In this document: positions 19,718-28,350 of the stretch, one piece after another
How positions within the stretch are numbered: the stretch's first letter is position 1
Layout of the letters: every line of letters begins with the position of its first letter
DNA from: Streptomyces sp. SA15
GTDB taxonomy: Bacteria > Actinomycetota > Actinomycetes > Streptomycetales > Streptomycetaceae
Direction: 5' to 3'
Assembly (NCBI RefSeq): GCF_002291145.1
Contig: NZ_NTGE01000009.1
Location: forward strand, 1-64,000
DNA length: 64,000 nt
Notes under the pieces: generated by a model
What the model was told of the DNA's origin: nothing
The model's input: only the letters and a program-made list of their open reading frames with translations
The model's database searches: none
Position numbers and translations under genes: made by a program

Positions 19718-20326
19718 ATGCCTGCAGCGCGGGAATCCCTGCTGGACGCCGCTTACACGGCGCTGGCGCGCCGGCCGTGGTCCGCTGTGCGGATGGTGGA
19801 CGTGGCCGCGGCGGCCGGAGTGTCCCGGCAGACGCTGTACAACGAGTTCGGGAGTAAGGAAGGGCTGGCCCGGGCCCTCGTCAGGCGAGAAGCGGACGGG
19901 TATCTCACCGGCGTCGAGCGGGCGCTGACCGCGCACGGCGACGTCCGGGAGCGGCTGACCGCGACCGCCGAGTGGACGGCGTCGACGGCCCGTGAGAACG
20001 CCCTCGTGCGAGCCATGCTCACCGGCTGCTGGAGCGAGCGGCTGCCCTCGCCGACGCTGAAGGCCGTGCCGTCCTCCTCGGCCGTCCCCGCGCAGCGCCG
20101 GGCGGACGGCCCGCTGCCGTCGCCCGGCGACTTCGTGGCCCTGGTGCGTGATCGGGCCGTGGCGGTTCTCTCCGGTCCCGGCGCGGTCAAGTCGGACATC
20201 GCCGAACTGGCCCGCTCCTGCGAACTCGTCGTCCGCCTCGCTCTGTCCTGCGTGGCGGCCCCGCCCGGCGAGGGCGGCGTGGCAGATCTCGTACGGAGCG
20301 CGCTCAACCGCCAGTTGACCGGCTGA
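19718..20326 (+). CDS. TetR-family regulator
   Basis: 202 residues. The helix-turn-helix is in the first 55 (VDVAAAAGVSRQTLYNEFGSKEGLARAL); the ligand-binding half is Ala/Arg-rich and variable. Two ATGs lie in tandem at 19715 and 19718; the second has the better spacing (five bases) from GGGAGG. It is convergent with the SMR pump gene, with only 4 bp between stops, suggesting it controls drug/metabolite efflux; this is an inference from position. Confidence 0.87.
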   Translation: MPAARESLLDAAYTALARRPWSAVRMVDVAAAAGVSRQTLYNEFGSKEGLARALVRREADGYLTGVERALTAHGDVRERLTATAEWTASTARENALVRAMLTGCWSERLPSPTLKAVPSSSAVPAQRRADGPLPSPGDFVALVRDRAVAVLSGPGAVKSDIAELARSCELVVRLALSCVAAPPGEGGVADLVRSALNRQLTG

Positions 20327-20330
20327 CGGC

Positions 20331-20654
20331 TCAGTGGGCGGAACCCGACAGCTGGAGTCCGATCACGCCGATGATCACCAGGCTGATCGAGACGATCTTC
20401 AGGGTCGAGACGAGGTCGCCGAGGAAGACCATGCCGTAGATCGCGGTTCCCGCCGCGCCGATGCCGGTCCACACGGCATACGCCGGGCCCACGTCGAGCT
20501 TCTTCAGGGCCAGGGTCAGCAGGCCGAAGCTGCCGAGGGCGAAGACGCAGAACGCGATCGTCGGCCAGAGTCTGGTGAAGCCGTGCGACAGCTTCAGACA
20601 GACGGCGAAACCGGTCTCGAGCAACCCGGCCACGATGACCAGCAGCCACGCCAT
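20331..20654 (-). CDS. Small multidrug resistance (SMR) transporter, SugE/EmrE type
   Basis: 107 residues with four membrane helices. The essential membrane-embedded glutamate is in the first helix (GLLETGFAVCLK). GGGAGG stands seven bases before the ATG. SMR proteins work as dual-topology dimers exporting quaternary ammonium compounds or guanidinium in exchange for protons; the subtype cannot be settled by eye. Confidence 0.9.
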   Translation of the reverse strand: MAWLLVIVAGLLETGFAVCLKLSHGFTRLWPTIAFCVFALGSFGLLTLALKKLDVGPAYAVWTGIGAAGTAIYGMVFLGDLVSTLKIVSISLVIIGVIGLQLSGSAH

Positions 20655-20738
20655 GTGCTGTCCTCCCGTAAGTCCCCGTGTCCCAGCGTTTGTGACCGCT
20701 TCATCGGGCTCTGCTCAGGCTTCGATCCGGGCTCGGTG

Positions 20739-20767
20739 CGATTATGCCCTTACCGGACCTACGTCAA
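20739..20767 (-). promoter_or_regulatory. Promoter of the SMR gene
   Basis: On the minus strand TTGACG, 17-base spacer, TAATCG (or CATAAT two bases nearer). It leaves a leader of roughly 80 bases before the ATG. Confidence 0.6.
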
Positions 20768-20795
20768 GACAAACAACGCGGAGGTCAGCAGCCTT

Positions 20796-20843
20796 CCCCG
20801 GACGCCTCCCCCGACGCATCCCCGGACGCCTCCCCATACGCCC
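20796..20843. repeat. Four tandem 12-bp repeats
   Basis: CCCCGGACGCCT, CCCCCGACGCAT, CCCCGGACGCCT, CCCCATACGCCC in a row just after the rsgA stop. Confidence 0.8.
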
Positions 20844-20855
20844 CAGCGGCCTTCC

Positions 20856-21866
20856 TCAGTCGCCTTCCTTCCGCTCCCTCGTCGACAGGAGCCGGCGCAG
20901 CGAGTAGAGGCGGGCCGGATCCGCGTGGCCGTCGGCCACCCACTGGTCCAGCGCGCAGTCCTGCTCGTCGTGGCTGCACGCGCGGGGGCAGTTCTGCGTG
21001 CCGGGCTCCAGGTCGGGGAAGGCGTGGATCACCCGGGACGGATTTACGTGGTGCAGGCCGAACGACCGTACGCCCGGGGTGTCGACCACCCACCCCCCGT
21101 CGCCCGCCAGCGGCAGGGCCAGCGCCGAGGTCGTGGTGTGGCGGCCGCGGCCCGTCACCGCGTTGACGTGCCCCGTCGAACGCCGCTGCTCCTGAGGCAC
21201 CAGAGCGTTGACCAGGGTCGTCTTGCCGACGCCCGAGTGACCGACGAAGGCGGTGATCTTGCCGTCGAGCTGCTCGCGCACCCGGGCCACCGCCGCCCCG
21301 CTCTCCAACTCCTCGCGGCTCGTCACCACGTACGGGATGTCCAGGTCGCCGTACAGCTCCAGCAGCTTGTCCGGCGGGGCCAGGTCCGACTTCGTCATGA
21401 CCAGCAGGGGTTCCAGCCCGCCGTCGAACGCCGCCACCAGGCAGCGGTCGATCAGGCGGGGGCGGGGCTCCGGATCGGCCAGGGCGGTGACGATGGCGAG
21501 TTGGTCGGCGTTGGCGACCACCACGCGCTCGTACGGGTCGTCGTCGTCCGCGGTACGGCGCAGCACCGACGTGCGCTCCTCGATGCGGACGATCCTGGCG
21601 AGCGTGTCCTTCTTGCCGGACATGTCACCGACCAGCGCCACCCGGTCGCCCACGACCGCCGCCTTGCGGCCGAGCTCGCGGGCCTTCATCGCCATCACGA
21701 TCCGGTCCTCGACGAGGCACGTCAGCCGGCCCCGGTCGACGGTGAGGACCATGCCCTCGGCCGCGTCCTCGTGCTTGGGCCGGATGTTCGTACGGGGCCG
21801 GTTGCCCTTGCGGTTCGGGCGGGAGCGGATGTCGTCCTCGTCGGTGTGCTTGCCGTAGCGGCGCAT
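20856..21866 (-). CDS. rsgA: Ribosome small-subunit-dependent GTPase RsgA
   Basis: 336 residues. The circularly permuted GTPase order is visible: G4 TKSDL near 158, then G1 GHSGVGKTTL near 218, then G3 DTPGVRSFGL. An N-terminal OB fold and a C-terminal zinc site (CPRACSHDEQDC) complete the family pattern. RsgA assists late 30S maturation. It starts 4 bp after the aroA stop, so the two form an operon; the same pairing is common in actinobacteria. Confidence 0.95.
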   Translation of the reverse strand: MRRYGKHTDEDDIRSRPNRKGNRPRTNIRPKHEDAAEGMVLTVDRGRLTCLVEDRIVMAMKARELGRKAAVVGDRVALVGDMSGKKDTLARIVRIEERTSVLRRTADDDDPYERVVVANADQLAIVTALADPEPRPRLIDRCLVAAFDGGLEPLLVMTKSDLAPPDKLLELYGDLDIPYVVTSREELESGAAVARVREQLDGKITAFVGHSGVGKTTLVNALVPQEQRRSTGHVNAVTGRGRHTTTSALALPLAGDGGWVVDTPGVRSFGLHHVNPSRVIHAFPDLEPGTQNCPRACSHDEQDCALDQWVADGHADPARLYSLRRLLSTRERKEGD

Positions 21867-21870
21867 GACC

Positions 21871-23226
21871 TTATCCCTGGGTCCCCACGCCGCGCAGCAT
21901 CCCGGTCCACAGGTCGGGGAAGTCCGGGAGGGTCTTCGCCGTCGTCGCCACGTTCTCGATCTGCACGCCCTGGACCACCAGGCCGATGATCGCGCCGGCC
22001 GTCGCCATCCGGTGGTCCTCGTACGTGTGGAAGATACCGCCGTGCAGCGGGCGCGGGCGGATGTGCAGGCCGTCGGCGGTCTCCGTGACGTCGCCGCCGA
22101 GCTCGTTGATCTCCTTGGTGAGCGCGGCCAGGCGGTCCGTCTCGTGCAGGCGCAGGTGCGCCACGCCGCGGAGAGTGGAGGGGGAGTCCGCGAGGGCGGC
22201 GACAGCGGCGATGCCGGGAGTCAGTTCGCCCACGTCGCCCAGGTCCACGTCGATGCCGTGAACGGAGCCCGAGCCGGTGAACACCAGGCCGAACTCGGTG
22301 AGTTCGCAGGAACCGCCCATTTCGGTGAAGATCTCGCGCAGCCGGTCACCGGGCTGGGTGGTGCGGGCCGGCCAGTCGGGGACGACGACCCGGCCGCCGG
22401 TCACCAGGGCCGCCGCCAGGAACGGCTGGGCGTTGGACAGGTCCGGCTCGATGGTCAGGTCGCGGCCGAGCAGGGCGCCCGGCGTGACCCGCCAGACGTT
22501 CGGTTCGCCGCCCGACTCCGGGGTGTCGACCTGGGCACCGACCGAGCGCAGCATGTCGACGGTCATCCGGATGTGCGGCATGGACGGCAGCGTGGAGCCG
22601 GTGTGGCGGACCTCGACGCCCTGGTTGAAGCGCGGGCCGGACAGGAGCAGGGCCGAGACGAACTGCGACGACGAGGACGCGTCGATCTCCACCGGGCCGC
22701 CGTCCAGCGCCCCGCCGCCGTGCACCGTCAGCGGCAGCGTGCCGCGGCCGTCGTCGTCGATGCGGGCGCCGAGGACGCGCAGGGCGTCGATCACGCCGTT
22801 CAGGGGACGCTCGTACGACCTCGGGTCGCCGTCGAAGCGGATGGGGCCGTCGGCGAGCGCGGCGACCGGCGGCAGGAAGCGCATCACCGTGCCGGCGTTG
22901 CCGACGTCGACCGTGGCCGGGCCGTGCAGGCCGGTCGGGAGCACGCGCCAGGCCTCTCCCGCGCTGTCCTGGCCGCCCACGACGGAGGAACTGGACGACA
23001 CCGTCTCCTCGATCTCCACGCCCATCGCCCGCAGGGCGCCCGCCATCAGCAGGGTGTCACGGGAGCGCAGCGGGCGGCGCAGCCAGCCGGGCTCGGAGGC
23101 GAGGGCGGCCAGCACCAGGGCGCGGTTGGTGACCGACTTGGACCCGGGCACGTGGACCGTCGCGTCGACGGCTCCGCTCGCGTGCGGGGCGGGCCAGAGG
23201 GCGGTGTCTGCGGGGTTCTGGGCCAT
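21871..23226 (-). CDS. aroA: 3-phosphoshikimate 1-carboxyvinyltransferase (EPSP synthase)
   Basis: 451 residues. It condenses phosphoenolpyruvate with shikimate-3-phosphate in the aromatic pathway. [18 protein letters not shown] at the N-terminus binds substrate, [12 protein letters not shown] is the PEP loop, and [13 protein letters not shown] and EDHRMA are the C-terminal signatures. The ATG at 23226 was chosen as it starts directly before this conserved domain and has AAGGAGG upstream (AGGCCTCCTTAT on the other strand). Co-transcribed with rsgA. Confidence 0.96.
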   Translation of the reverse strand: MAQNPADTALWPAPHASGAVDATVHVPGSKSVTNRALVLAALASEPGWLRRPLRSRDTLLMAGALRAMGVEIEETVSSSSSVVGGQDSAGEAWRVLPTGLHGPATVDVGNAGTVMRFLPPVAALADGPIRFDGDPRSYERPLNGVIDALRVLGARIDDDGRGTLPLTVHGGGALDGGPVEIDASSSSQFVSALLLSGPRFNQGVEVRHTGSTLPSMPHIRMTVDMLRSVGAQVDTPESGGEPNVWRVTPGALLGRDLTIEPDLSNAQPFLAAALVTGGRVVVPDWPARTTQPGDRLREIFTEMGGSCELTEFGLVFTGSGSVHGIDVDLGDVGELTPGIAAVAALADSPSTLRGVAHLRLHETDRLAALTKEINELGGDVTETADGLHIRPRPLHGGIFHTYEDHRMATAGAIIGLVVQGVQIENVATTAKTLPDFPDLWTGMLRGVGTQG

Positions 23227-23336
23227 GGGCCCCACTCTATAAGGAGGCCATCGCTCGGGTGCGGCGGCGTTGTGGCTGGTCGCGCCCACGCGGTTGAGCC
23301 GTATATCGACACAGACCCACGCCCCAAAGGGCGCGT

Positions 23337-24059
23337 TCAGACCTCCAGCAGCCAGCGACCTCCGCCTATCAGCGAACACAGTGACACCGCATGGAACAGA
23401 AACAGCCAAAGCCCCGCCGGCGCATGCGTCAGCCGCGACAACTGATCCGCGTCCGAGTCACCCGCCCCTCCCCGCGCCCGCTTCGCCTGTAGTTCGAACG
23501 CCGGGCGCACCCCGCCGATCAGCAGGAACCACACCACCACATACGCGAACGCCGCCTGCACCTGCGGTCCCGTCAGCCAGGACACCACCACGAACGTGCC
23601 GCCGGTGATGACCACCGTCAGGGCGCCGTACGCGTTGCGGATCATCACCAGCATCGCCACCAGCAGGATGGTCGCCGCCCAGAGCAGCAGCGTGATGTGG
23701 CCGGCGGCGAGCAGGGCGGCGCCGCCCAGGCCGAGGAGTGGGGGAGCGGTGTAGCCGGCGGACGCGGTGAGGATCATGCCGAGGCCGTGCGGCTTGCCGC
23801 GGCTCACGGTCAGGCCGCTGGTGTCCGAGTGCAGCCGTATGCCGGTGAGGGTGCGGCCGGTGAGCAGCGCGACCAGGCCGTGGCCGCCCTCGTGCGCGAT
23901 GGTGATGGCGTTGCGCGAGATGCGCCAGAAGTTGTGCGGGACGACCACGGCGAGCGCGGCGACGAGGGTCGCGAGCACCACCCACAGGTCGGGGTCGGGC
24001 TGGCTGCCGAAGACCTCGTCCCAGAGGGAGGCGAGCGAGTCGGATGCGGTGGTGTGCAT
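23337..24059 (-). CDS. M50-like membrane zinc metallopeptidase
   Basis: 240 residues with five to six hydrophobic helices. The zinc motif HEGGH (in [17 protein letters not shown]) sits in the second helix region. A possible third ligand region is not clear, and there is no PDZ domain, so it is a minimal M50B-like protein. Start at ATG 24059 ([16 protein letters not shown]). Divergent from the SRAP gene. Substrate unknown. Confidence 0.85.
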   Translation of the reverse strand: MHTTASDSLASLWDEVFGSQPDPDLWVVLATLVAALAVVVPHNFWRISRNAITIAHEGGHGLVALLTGRTLTGIRLHSDTSGLTVSRGKPHGLGMILTASAGYTAPPLLGLGGAALLAAGHITLLLWAATILLVAMLVMIRNAYGALTVVITGGTFVVVSWLTGPQVQAAFAYVVVWFLLIGGVRPAFELQAKRARGGAGDSDADQLSRLTHAPAGLWLFLFHAVSLCSLIGGGRWLLEV

Positions 24060-24109
24060 GTTCGGCGGTAGCTCCCTGAGGTCTCGTCGAATCTGGCAGT
24101 GTGGCACGT

Positions 24110-24925
24110 ATGTGCGGACGGTATGCGGCCAGTCGTAGGCCCGAGGATCTCGCAGGAATCTTTGAGATCGAGAAGTGGGAACCCGAGGAGACCCTGGCAC
24201 CCGACTACAACGTGGCTCCGACCAAGGAGGTTCACGTCGTCCTCGACCGTCCTCTTAAGGACGTGGAGGATCCCAAACCGGTTCGGCAGCTGCGGAAGCT
24301 GAAGTGGGGGCTGGTGCCGAGCTGGTCGAAGACCCCGGAGGGCGCGGCCCGGATGATCAACGCGCGGGCGGAGACCGTGCACGAGAAGCCGTCGTACCGC
24401 CGTGCCTTCGCCACCCGGCGCTGCATCATCCCCGCCGACGGCTACTACGAGTGGGTCACCGGCCGGCAGGAGCGGGACCTGGAGGTGGAGGGGAGGAAGA
24501 AGCGGCCGCGCAAGCAGCCGTACTTCGTGCTTCCCGCCGACGGATCGGTCTTCGCGATGGCCGGGCTGTACGAGTTCTGGCGGGACAGGACGCTGCCCGA
24601 CGATCACCCGCGGGCCTGGTGGGCGACGTGCTCCGTGATCACCACGGAGGCGGAGCAGAGCCCGCTCGGGGTGGCGCCCGCAGAGGGGCCGCACACGCTG
24701 GCCGAGATCCACCCTCGGATGCCGCTGATGCTGACGCCGGACCGCTGGGACGCCTGGCTCGACCCGTCCCGCATGGATCTCGACGACCTGCGCACACTGC
24801 TCGCGCCGCCGCCCGAGGGGCTGATGCGGGCGTACCCGGTGACGACCGCGGTGAGCAACGTCCGCAACAACGGGCCGGAGCTGCTCAAGGAGCTCGAGGG
24901 GCCCGAAGAGGGCACACTCTTCTGA
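24110..24925 (+). CDS. SOS response-associated peptidase (SRAP/YedK/HMCES family)
   Basis: 271 residues. After removal of Met1 the catalytic Cys2 (MCGRYAAS) is exposed, which in this family crosslinks to abasic sites in single-stranded DNA and protects them. Other conserved elements are YNVAPT, WGLVPSW, NARAETV, CIIPADGYYEW and the His in EIHPRMPLML. The ATG at 24110 is required to place Cys at position 2; no ribosome site precedes it, so the message may be leaderless. The alpha/beta hydrolase gene follows after 1 bp. Confidence 0.95.
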   Translation: MCGRYAASRRPEDLAGIFEIEKWEPEETLAPDYNVAPTKEVHVVLDRPLKDVEDPKPVRQLRKLKWGLVPSWSKTPEGAARMINARAETVHEKPSYRRAFATRRCIIPADGYYEWVTGRQERDLEVEGRKKRPRKQPYFVLPADGSVFAMAGLYEFWRDRTLPDDHPRAWWATCSVITTEAEQSPLGVAPAEGPHTLAEIHPRMPLMLTPDRWDAWLDPSRMDLDDLRTLLAPPPEGLMRAYPVTTAVSNVRNNGPELLKELEGPEEGTLF

Positions 24926-24926
24926 C

Positions 24927-25580
24927 GTGAACGCGAATGTGACCGAGATCAATGTGACCGAGATCATCGACACGGACGCCGGTGCCGCCCGCATCACCTG
25001 GCACAAGGCCAGGAGGGCGCGGCTGGTCCTGGCCGTGAGCCACGGCGCCGGCGGCGGCATCGAGGCACGGGACCTCCAGGCGCTCGCCGCCGTCCTGCCC
25101 GCCCACGGCGTCACCGTCGCCCGGGTGGAGCAGCCCTGGCGGGTCGCCGGAAAGAAGATGGCGCCCGCGCCGAAGACGCTGGACGTCGGCTGGCGGGGCG
25201 TCTGGCCCGCGCTGGCCGAGCCGGGGCTGCCGGTGATCTCCGGCGGCCGCAGCGCGGGGGCCCGCGTCGCCTGCCGTACGGCCGCCGAACTCGGCGCGCA
25301 CGCGGTTCTCGCCCTCGCCTTCCCGCTGCACCCGCCGGGCAAGCCCGAGAAGTCCCGCGCCGAGGAGCTGCTCGGGGCCGGGGTCCCCACCCTCGTCGTC
25401 CAGGGCGGCAACGACCCGTGGGGGAGGCCGGCGGAGTTCCCCGAGGGATCGTACGAACTGGTCGAGGTGCCGTACGGCGATCATGGCTTCGCCGTGCCGA
25501 AGCGGGCGGACATCGGCCAGGAGGAGGCCCTGGCGATCATCACCGACGGGGTCGCGAGGTGGGCCGGGTCACTGGTGTGA
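24927..25580 (+). CDS. Alpha/beta hydrolase (dienelactone hydrolase/Tex30-like)
   Basis: 217 residues. The nucleophile elbow is GGRSAGAR (Gly-Arg-Ser-Ala-Gly), the acid is likely in GGNDPWGRP and the His in YGDHGFAV. Size and motifs fit the KANL3/Tex30-type hydrolase family, whose substrates are mostly unknown. GTG start one base after the SRAP stop implies co-translation with it. The last codons lie immediately before the sigR promoter. Confidence 0.85.
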
Positions 25581-25587
25581 CGGCCCG

Positions 25588-25614
25588 GGAATGTTGCGGG
25601 GCGGGCCTGGTGTT
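25588..25614 (+). promoter_or_regulatory. SigR-type autoregulatory promoter
   Basis: GGAAT, 19-base spacer, GTT matches the sigma-R consensus (GGAAT-N18/19-GTT). It sits about 280 bp before the main sigR start, as the inducible sigRp2 promoter does in Streptomyces coelicolor. Confidence 0.7.
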
Positions 25615-25893
25615 GTGGCGGACAGAAGTGCTGAGAGCACCGGCACAGACGTCGTTGGAGAGGAAGTCCGCCGCATGGGTTCGACCTTCTGCCCGCCCGC
25701 CTCCCGCCACCACCCCGTGGACGGGCTGCGCCCGGCGGAGTCTGATTCGAGCCGTGGCAGCCGTACAGAATTGGACTGGACGGTGCTGCATGCGGCGAAG
25801 ACCGCCCCTATTCGAGCGGCGGGCGGACCGGATCGTCGTCTATCCTCCGATTCTGGTGGGACCGGTCTCGGTTCTGCCCAGACACTGGAGGAG

Positions 25894-26574
25894 GTGGGTC
25901 CGGTCACTGGGACCGACGCAGGGACCGAACACGGTCAGGCGGAGCAGCCCGAGGGCCCGGGCAACAGCGAGTCGACCGCCGAGCGCAGCGCGCGCTTCGA
26001 GCGGGACGCGCTGGAGTTCCTCGACCAGATGTACTCGGCCGCGCTGCGCATGACGCGCAACCCGGCCGACGCCGAGGACCTGGTGCAGGAGACGTACGCC
26101 AAGGCGTACGCGTCGTTCCACCAGTTCCGCGAGGGCACCAACCTCAAGGCGTGGCTGTACCGGATCCTCACCAACACCTTCATCAACTCGTACCGCAAGA
26201 AGCAGCGTGAACCCCAGCGCTCCGCGGCCGAGGAGATCGAGGACTGGCAGCTGGCGCGTGCCGAGTCGCACATGTCGACGGGTCTGCGCTCCGCGGAGTC
26301 GCAGGCGCTCGACCACCTGCCCGACTCGGACGTGAAGGAAGCACTTCAGGCGATCCCCGAGGAATTCCGCATCGCCGTCTACCTCGCGGATGTAGAGGGC
26401 TTTGCGTACAAGGAGATCGCGGACATCATGGGGACACCCATCGGTACGGTGATGTCCCGGCTGCACCGGGGCCGCCGTCAACTGCGCGGCATGCTCGAGG
26501 ACTATGCCCGTGAGCGCGGGCTGGTCCCGGCCGGCGCCGGAGAGTCGAACGAAGCGAAAGGCTCGGGCTCATGA
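25894..26574 (+). CDS. sigR: Thiol-oxidative-stress ECF sigma factor SigR
   Basis: 226 residues from the GTG at 25894 (protein begins [10 protein letters not shown]). Region 2 is [14 protein letters not shown]...[14 protein letters not shown], region 4 is [27 protein letters not shown]...[13 protein letters not shown]. SigR drives thioredoxin, mycothiol and related genes when disulfide stress inactivates RsrA. The frame is open far upstream and an ATG at 25675 with GGAGAGGAAG in front would give a form 73 residues longer. ATGA overlap with rsrA couples the two. Confidence 0.97.
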
Positions 26575-26882
26575 GCTGCGGAGAGCCGCACGAGACGGAC
26601 TGCGGTGAGGTACTCGATCATCTGTACGAGTTCCTCGACAGTGAGATGCCGGACGTCGATCGCGACAAGTTCAAGCAGCACTTCCAGGAGTGCTCGCCGT
26701 GTCTGGAGAAGTACGGCCTGGAGCAGGCCGTGAAGAAGCTGGTCAAGCGGTGCTGCGGGCATGACGACGTGCCCAGCGACCTGCGCTCCAAGGTCCTGGG
26801 GCGGATCGACCTGATCCGCTCCGGCCAGGCGGTGCCCGAACATGATGTGACGGCCGCGCCGCCGACTCCGCAGGAGTCCTGA
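26571..26882 (+). CDS. rsrA: Redox-sensing zinc anti-sigma factor RsrA
   Basis: 103 residues of the ZAS family. Ligand and redox residues are visible in [13 protein letters not shown] (Cys11) and [13 protein letters not shown] (His37, Cys41, Cys44). Reduced, zinc-bound RsrA holds SigR; oxidation forms a disulfide and releases it. Extra cysteines (Cys3 and a CC pair near 62) are also present. Overlaps sigR by 4 bp. Confidence 0.96.
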
Positions 26883-26985
26883 GCCCGTCACCCGAACGTG
26901 CTAATCGGCGGGTCAACAGCCCGCAGGCCCCCCTGTCGCCGTCCTAGGCTCCGGACCCGGATCGGACATGGCCGGGGAGGGCGCG

Positions 26986-28350
26986 ATGGAGGTTCCGGCA
27001 CGGGCACGTGCGTACGTCTCCTGCGTGGTCGTCGGCGCGCTGATCTGCGTGTTACCGCTGCCGACGGTGCGAACGCCCTGGTGGGCGGTGCTGCTGTTCG
27101 CCGTGTTGTACGGCGGCTGCGAACAGGTCGCCGCCCGGTGGCGGTTCGCCGGAACCTTTTACCCCGTGCTGCTCGCCGCGGCTTTTCTGCTGCCGCCGTC
27201 CGCCGCCGCGCTGGTACCACTTCCGGGCGCCTTGCTGTCCCCCGTCGAGCAGCGGCCGCGGTGGCTGCGCAGGCTCTGGCGGGCGGCGCAGCTCTCCGTC
27301 GCTGTGTGGGTGGCGGCGCGGGTGCACGGCGCGCTGGGCGGGCGGGATGCCGTCGGCGCCTGCGACGTGCCGTTCGCGCTCGGGCCGGCCGGGGCGGCGG
27401 TGCTGGCCTTCTGCCTGGTGCTGAGCGTGCTGGACGGCGGGATCCGGGCCCTGGCGGTGGGGGCACCGCCCGCGCCTTCGGGGCAGCGGGGGAGGGTTCC
27501 GGTACGGCGGGCCTGGCGGGGCTTGTTCCCGCGGTTGCTGGCGCCGATCGCCGTGCACGGGCTCGCCGGGCTGATGATGGCCGTGCTGTGGCGGAGTCCG
27601 TACGGACCGGTCGCCGCGTTGCTCGTCATGCTGCCGATGTGTGTGTCGTGGTGGGCGTTCGCGCAGTACCACCGGGAGCGTGGGGCCCACCGGGCGACGA
27701 TCCGGGCGCTCGTGCAGGCCGTCGACATCAAGGACGGGTACACGCGCGGGCACAGTGAGCGCGTCGGGCAGGCGTCGATGATGATCGCCCGCGAGCTGGG
27801 GATGCCCGACGAGCGGGTCGAGGTGCTGCGGTTCGCCGGGATCCTGCACGACGTGGGGAAGCTGGGGGTTCCCACGCGGTTGCTCCGCAAGGACGGGCCG
27901 TTGACGCCCGAGGAGCGGCGGGTGATCGAGCTGCATCCCGAGTACGGGCACGAGATGGTGCGGGGGATCTGCTTTCTCGGGGAGGCGCGGGCGGCCGTAC
28001 TGCATCACCACGAGCGGTTGGACGGGAGCGGGTATCCGTACGGGCTGCGGGGGAGCCAGATTCCGGAGTCGGCGCGGGTGGTGGCCGTCGCTGACGCGTT
28101 CGACGCGATGACGTCCACGCGGTGCTACAGCCGGGCGCGTCCGGTCGACGTCGCTCTGCGGGAGCTGGAGCGGTGTGCGGGCGCTCAGTTCGATCCGCTG
28201 ATGGTGCGGGCGTTGGTGCGGGCGCTGAGTCGGCACGGATGGCATCCGGCGGTCACGGCGGACGACGTTCCCCCACCCCGCCCTCTCCCGCCGGACCCGC
28301 CCGTTTCCAGCCGGACACACCCGGACAGCGTCGGCCGGAGCACACCATGA
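26986..28350 (+). CDS. Membrane HD-GYP domain protein
   Basis: 454 residues from the ATG at 26986, five bases after GGGGAGG (ATG 26968 lacks a site). Six or so hydrophobic segments fill the first ~225 residues. The HD-GYP domain follows: GHSERVG, HDVGKLG (HD at 288-289), HPEYGHEMV, HHERLDGSGYPYGL (GYP 349-351). HD-GYP enzymes hydrolyse cyclic di-GMP or related dinucleotides. Codon 23 is an in-frame TTA, so synthesis should depend on the bldA tRNA. The tail is Pro-rich. ATGA overlap with the next HD gene. Confidence 0.9.
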   Translation: MEVPARARAYVSCVVVGALICVLPLPTVRTPWWAVLLFAVLYGGCEQVAARWRFAGTFYPVLLAAAFLLPPSAAALVPLPGALLSPVEQRPRWLRRLWRAAQLSVAVWVAARVHGALGGRDAVGACDVPFALGPAGAAVLAFCLVLSVLDGGIRALAVGAPPAPSGQRGRVPVRRAWRGLFPRLLAPIAVHGLAGLMMAVLWRSPYGPVAALLVMLPMCVSWWAFAQYHRERGAHRATIRALVQAVDIKDGYTRGHSERVGQASMMIARELGMPDERVEVLRFAGILHDVGKLGVPTRLLRKDGPLTPEERRVIELHPEYGHEMVRGICFLGEARAAVLHHHERLDGSGYPYGLRGSQIPESARVVAVADAFDAMTSTRCYSRARPVDVALRELERCAGAQFDPLMVRALVRALSRHGWHPAVTADDVPPPRPLPPDPPVSSRTHPDSVGRSTP

